From: an uncultured Ignavibacteria bacterium
Lineage (GTDB): Bacteria > Bacteroidota > Ignavibacteria > Ignavibacteriales > Ignavibacteriaceae
Direction: 5' to 3'
DNA: 10,387 nucleotides
NCBI GenBank assembly: GCA_937996765.1
Contig: CALKUG010000505.1
Span: forward strand, 1-10,387
Position 1 is the first letter of the stretch, and each line of letters opens with the position of its first letter. The notes below the pieces were generated by a model. The model worked only from the letters and a program-made list of their open reading frames with translations. It was not told the origin of the DNA and made no database searches. The translations under genes and the position numbers were made by a program. Shown here piece by piece: positions 7,170-10,387 of the stretch.

Positions 7170-8204
7170 ATGATTGAAGAACTAAGAAAAAAATACGATT
7201 CCGAAAACCTGTACCAAGTACTCGTTGATTATCATACTCAAATTTCATACGCATTAGAGCATTCATATAAAGTTACAGAATTCCCCAAAATGGATTTCAA
7301 AAACATTATAGTATGCGGACTCGGCGGCTCGGCTATATCTGCTGATTTTATGAAGAACTTTTCTAAAAACGAATTAAAATTACCCATGACGGTATGGCGT
7401 AATTATGGATTGCCAACCTTTGCCGATGAAAACTCATTAGTAATTTGTTCCTCATATTCGGGGAACACCGAAGAAACCATTGAAGCGCTTAATGCGGCAA
7501 TAGAAAAAAAATGCTCAATTGTTACCATAACCACGGGCGGTAAAGTTTTACAAATTGCAGCCGAGCACAATATACCGGTTGTTCCTTTGCTTCCGGGTTT
7601 CCAACCACGGTTTACTCTTGGTATGAGCTTTTTTGCGTTGCTTCACGTTATGGTTCAAACAGGTGTACTGCCTGAGCAATCAACAATGGCTCATGATGCA
7701 ATCGAATTATGGAAAACAAAATCTGTTGAATACTCTTCTGAAACAGGGTATGTTTATAAACTCGCCGAACAGCTCAACGGTTTTTTACCGTTGGCGTACT
7801 CAGGTGCAGATGTAAACGACTCAATCGGAAACCGTTTAAAGTGCCAGTTTAATGAGAACAGTAAATTACATTGCTTTGTGAATGTTATTCCTGAGTTAAA
7901 CCACAATGAAATAATTGGTTGGGAAGCACATAGTGATAATACACTAAAAACAAAAGTTCTGTATTTAACAGATCCCGAATTTCCCCCACAGGTACAAAAG
8001 CGTTTTGATGTATTGCGCGGGCTCATTCAAAAAGCCGGGGTAGAAGTTATTACCTTGGAAAGCACTCAGCCCACATTTAAATTACGCTTATTGGATATGG
8101 CGTATCTTATGGATTGGCTCTCGTATTTTGTTGCTGTGCAACGTGGATATGACCCCGCAGAAATTGACTACATTCATTTTCTGAAAAAAGAACTCGCCAA
8201 ATAA
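7170..8204 (+). CDS. Bifunctional phosphoglucose/phosphomannose isomerase (SIS-domain)
   Basis: This cytoplasmic enzyme interconverts glucose-6-phosphate, fructose-6-phosphate and mannose-6-phosphate, linking glycolysis with mannose-derived sugar synthesis. The 344-residue protein belongs to the small archaeal/bacterial PGI-PMI group, distinct from classical PGI of about 550 residues. The first SIS domain has GLGGSAIS (from residue 50) and SYSGNTEET (95-103), the phosphosugar-binding loop. The second half has PGFQPRFTLG, PELNHNEIIGWE (E242 and H245 are plausible catalytic residues by family comparison) and the C-terminal QRGYDPAEIDYIHFLKKEL, which closes the active site. It begins 22 bases after ptsI without a strong Shine-Dalgarno sequence and is probably in the same transcript. 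Its substrates are the kind of hexose phosphates a sugar-uptake system would produce. Confidence 0.92.
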   Translation: MIEELRKKYDSENLYQVLVDYHTQISYALEHSYKVTEFPKMDFKNIIVCGLGGSAISADFMKNFSKNELKLPMTVWRNYGLPTFADENSLVICSSYSGNTEETIEALNAAIEKKCSIVTITTGGKVLQIAAEHNIPVVPLLPGFQPRFTLGMSFFALLHVMVQTGVLPEQSTMAHDAIELWKTKSVEYSSETGYVYKLAEQLNGFLPLAYSGADVNDSIGNRLKCQFNENSKLHCFVNVIPELNHNEIIGWEAHSDNTLKTKVLYLTDPEFPPQVQKRFDVLRGLIQKAGVEVITLESTQPTFKLRLLDMAYLMDWLSYFVAVQRGYDPAEIDYIHFLKKELAK

Positions 8205-8231
8205 GTCGGGCTCACCAATTGATTGGATAGT

Positions 8232-10387
8232 ATGTCGGTTTTGAGACATTTGATTGTGCTTTTGTTATTGATTTCTGTCAATACAGAAGCACAATTTTAT
8301 TTTGGCAGGAACAAAGTACAGTATCATACCATTGATTGGAAAATTCTTAAAACCCAACATTTTGATATTTACTATCATAGCGGTAATCGTGAGGTAGCAC
8401 TGCGTGGAGCAGAGTTTGCCGAGCAAGGATATGAATACTTAAGTCGCGAATTTCTCTACACTCCTAAGCGTCGCATCCCAATAATTTTTTACAACACTGC
8501 ACAGCTATTTCGGCAAACCAATACTACACCCGGGCTTATTCCTGATGCCGTTGGCGGTTTCTATGAGTTTATGAAGGGGCGTGTTGCAATTCCCTATACA
8601 GGTTCACTTTCTGATTTTCGGCATGTGATTCACCACGAACTCACTCACGTTTTTATGGTAGGCAAGGTTTCAGCGATTAATTCACATCATCGTTTTTTTG
8701 ATGGGGTTATGCCCCCACTGTGGATAGTTGAAGGATTAGCCGAGTTTTATTCTGCCCGGTGGGATGCCCAAGCAGAAATGATAATGCGAGATGCGTTACT
8801 TAACGAACGATTTGTTGGGATTCAAAATGTTGGTTCTGTTTATGGAACGTATGCAATGTACAAAGTGGGGCACGCCTTTTTACGTTTTATTGAGCAAAGG
8901 TATTCACGCTCCACTGTTCAATCGCTGATAGATAATATTTGGATGTTCAGTGATTTTAATGAGTTGTTAGAATTTACCTTGGGAAAATCCGTTGCGGAAA
9001 TTGACAGAGAATGGCAAACCTACGAACAAAGAAAATACTTCCCCTTATTACAACACAATCAAAGAGTAGAAGAAGCAGGAAAACCAATTACTACAAGAGG
9101 TTTTTATTATAGTCCTGTTGTTGTAAAATCTGGAAACGAAATTAAACTCTTTTGCGCAGGCAATACCGATGGATACACTTCATTATTTATTGCAGAGAAA
9201 AAGAATGTTACAGAACAATGGGGAAAAGTTAAAACACTATTACGTGGTGAACGAAGTGAAGATGTTGAAAATATTCGTTTACTGCAAAGGGTTATAGATG
9301 CTAACGATTCATTAATTGTTTTTATCGCAAAAAAAGGTGGTCACGATGTTCTGCACATTGCAAATCACAATGGCGAAATTTATCAAACAATTGAACACGG
9401 ATTACTGCTTACCATTGAATCACCACGATTTATTCCCAATAGCAATCAAATAGCTTTCTCTGCGGTTGATACTATTGGGTTTAGCGATATTTATATTACA
9501 AACACCACCGATGGAGCGTTACAAAGAATAACTAACGACATATTCCAAGATCACGCCCCCCTCTATCATAACAATAAAATCTATTTTGCCTCGGATAGAA
9601 ATAACAACAACAATATTGAAGAGCATAATCTTTTTGGTTATGATATAAAAAACGATTCGTTATACTGCATAACAAAAGGCAATGAAGGTGCAATAGAACC
9701 TATTGCTGTTAATAGTAAAAATGAATTACTGTATATATCTGATAAGGATTCTATTCGCTCAGTTTATGCAATTTCTCTTTTAACCGGAGAAATATCACAG
9801 CAACTGCGAATTACTCAGTCTCTATTTCAACCCATACTACTTAATGATTCTACAATTATTTCATCAGTTTATAACAATCGTAGTTTTTCGTTATATGAGT
9901 TTCCGCTTTCCAAACAGGCACTTTCCGAAAGCTTAACTGTAGATACTACAAAAGTAGGATGGGAAAATTATGCCCCAGAATTCACCGTGAGTGATTCTTC
10001 GGCAATACCTTATGAACCGCAGTACTCACTCGATTTTGCACAAAGTCAACTTTCAACCGATCCGATATTTGGAACTCGAGGCGGAGGAATATTAGGTATT
10101 AGCGATATGTTGGGAGATGATCAATTTTATTTAATGTTACTCAATACTGCTCAAACCCAGGATGAGTTTTTACAAAGTTTTAATATTGATATGTTCCGCG
10201 TACAACAAGGTAAGCGTCTTAATTACGGATATGGGGCATTCCATTACAGCGGGAGCAGGTACGATTTGCGAGAATCTGATACCAGGTACTTCGAGAGAAG
10301 TTATGGCACTTATGGTTTTGCGCAATATCCTTTTTCGCAATTTGAGCGTGTTGAGTTTTCTTTTGCTCTTGCAAATAGTAATCGAGA
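8232..10387 (+). CDS. Exported HExxH metallopeptidase-like / TolB-propeller / outer-membrane barrel protein (3' partial)
   Basis: The frame is open from ATG 8232 to the right edge, showing 718 residues without a stop. The first ~20 residues form a signal peptide: a basic start, a Leu/Ile-rich core, and a probable cut after NTEA. Next comes FYFGRNKVQYHTIDW, a typical start for this family in Bacteroidota and relatives. A peptidase-MA-like domain (about 35-270) holds HELTH (H135, E136, H139) and WIVEGLAEF, whose E167 matches the third zinc ligand of gluzincins (the NEG position of M1 enzymes). From about 285 to 580 there are TolB/PD40-like propeller blades, for example SPRFIPNSNQIAFSA and KIYFASDRN. 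From about residue 610 (DPIFGTRGGGILGISD onward), alternating aromatic strands resemble an Omp85-like surface-antigen barrel, cut by the window end. It starts 27 bases after the isomerase with only a weak ribosome site. The substrate is unknown. Architecture is moderately sure; proteolytic activity is inference. Confidence 0.8.
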   Translation, partial: MSVLRHLIVLLLLISVNTEAQFYFGRNKVQYHTIDWKILKTQHFDIYYHSGNREVALRGAEFAEQGYEYLSREFLYTPKRRIPIIFYNTAQLFRQTNTTPGLIPDAVGGFYEFMKGRVAIPYTGSLSDFRHVIHHELTHVFMVGKVSAINSHHRFFDGVMPPLWIVEGLAEFYSARWDAQAEMIMRDALLNERFVGIQNVGSVYGTYAMYKVGHAFLRFIEQRYSRSTVQSLIDNIWMFSDFNELLEFTLGKSVAEIDREWQTYEQRKYFPLLQHNQRVEEAGKPITTRGFYYSPVVVKSGNEIKLFCAGNTDGYTSLFIAEKKNVTEQWGKVKTLLRGERSEDVENIRLLQRVIDANDSLIVFIAKKGGHDVLHIANHNGEIYQTIEHGLLLTIESPRFIPNSNQIAFSAVDTIGFSDIYITNTTDGALQRITNDIFQDHAPLYHNNKIYFASDRNNNNNIEEHNLFGYDIKNDSLYCITKGNEGAIEPIAVNSKNELLYISDKDSIRSVYAISLLTGEISQQLRITQSLFQPILLNDSTIISSVYNNRSFSLYEFPLSKQALSESLTVDTTKVGWENYAPEFTVSDSSAIPYEPQYSLDFAQSQLSTDPIFGTRGGGILGISDMLGDDQFYLMLLNTAQTQDEFLQSFNIDMFRVQQGKRLNYGYGAFHYSGSRYDLRESDTRYFERSYGTYGFAQYPFSQFERVEFSFALANSNR

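Noticed and set aside
8211..8226. CCAAT-TG-ATTGG inverted repeat before the exported protein gene
   Set aside because: The arms are five bases with a two-base spacer, too short for a stable hairpin and with no known operator match.
9599..9617. AAC-rich tract encoding a run of five asparagines
   Set aside because: It lies in a likely surface loop of the propeller and is too short to call a functional repeat.

Overview
The window is a densely packed, AT-rich bacterial chromosome segment with eight protein-coding genes, all on the + strand. Gaps are at most 56 bases and several genes overlap. The gene content suggests the Bacteroidota/Chlorobiota (FCB) group, perhaps Ignavibacteria or Kapabacteria: a type 2 IPP isomerase, a short-chain prenyl synthase with an 'HNFTLVHDD' motif, an archaeal-type phosphoglucose/phosphomannose isomerase, HPr and enzyme I with no PTS permease nearby, and a secreted HExxH/TolB-propeller protein. 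This placement is an inference from gene families, not a phylogeny. I see no tRNA, rRNA, CRISPR array, insertion sequence or phage signature.

Layout. Bases 2-1180 hold the 3' part of a sugar transporter of the GPH/SLC45-like MFS group, whose first membrane helix lies before the window. A fused aminodeoxychorismate synthase/lyase (PabB-PabC, folate pathway) follows after 4 bases. A textbook intrinsic-terminator hairpin lies inside the first codons of that gene. After a 56-base AT-rich gap come four genes locked together by 4-, 1- and 4-base overlaps: type 2 isopentenyl-diphosphate isomerase (fni), a polyprenyl (probably geranylgeranyl) diphosphate synthase, HPr (ptsH) and enzyme I (ptsI). A bifunctional phosphoglucose/phosphomannose isomerase follows 22 bases later. 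The window ends inside a large exported protein with a zinc-peptidase-like domain, a TolB-like propeller and what looks like the start of an outer-membrane barrel.

How the genes fit together. There are three themes: sugar entry and hexose-phosphate interconversion (transporter, isomerase), a phosphoenolpyruvate phosphorelay (HPr/EI), and precursor supply (isoprenoids and p-aminobenzoate). HPr keeps both its histidine and its regulatory serine and no EII component is present, so the relay may be regulatory rather than a sugar permease system. The most notable points are the translational coupling of prenyl diphosphate synthesis to the PTS phosphorelay, the terminator-like hairpin inside pabBC, and the metalloprotease-propeller-barrel protein. 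The enzymes themselves are well-known families. I found no clear sign of a wholly new defence or mobile system.
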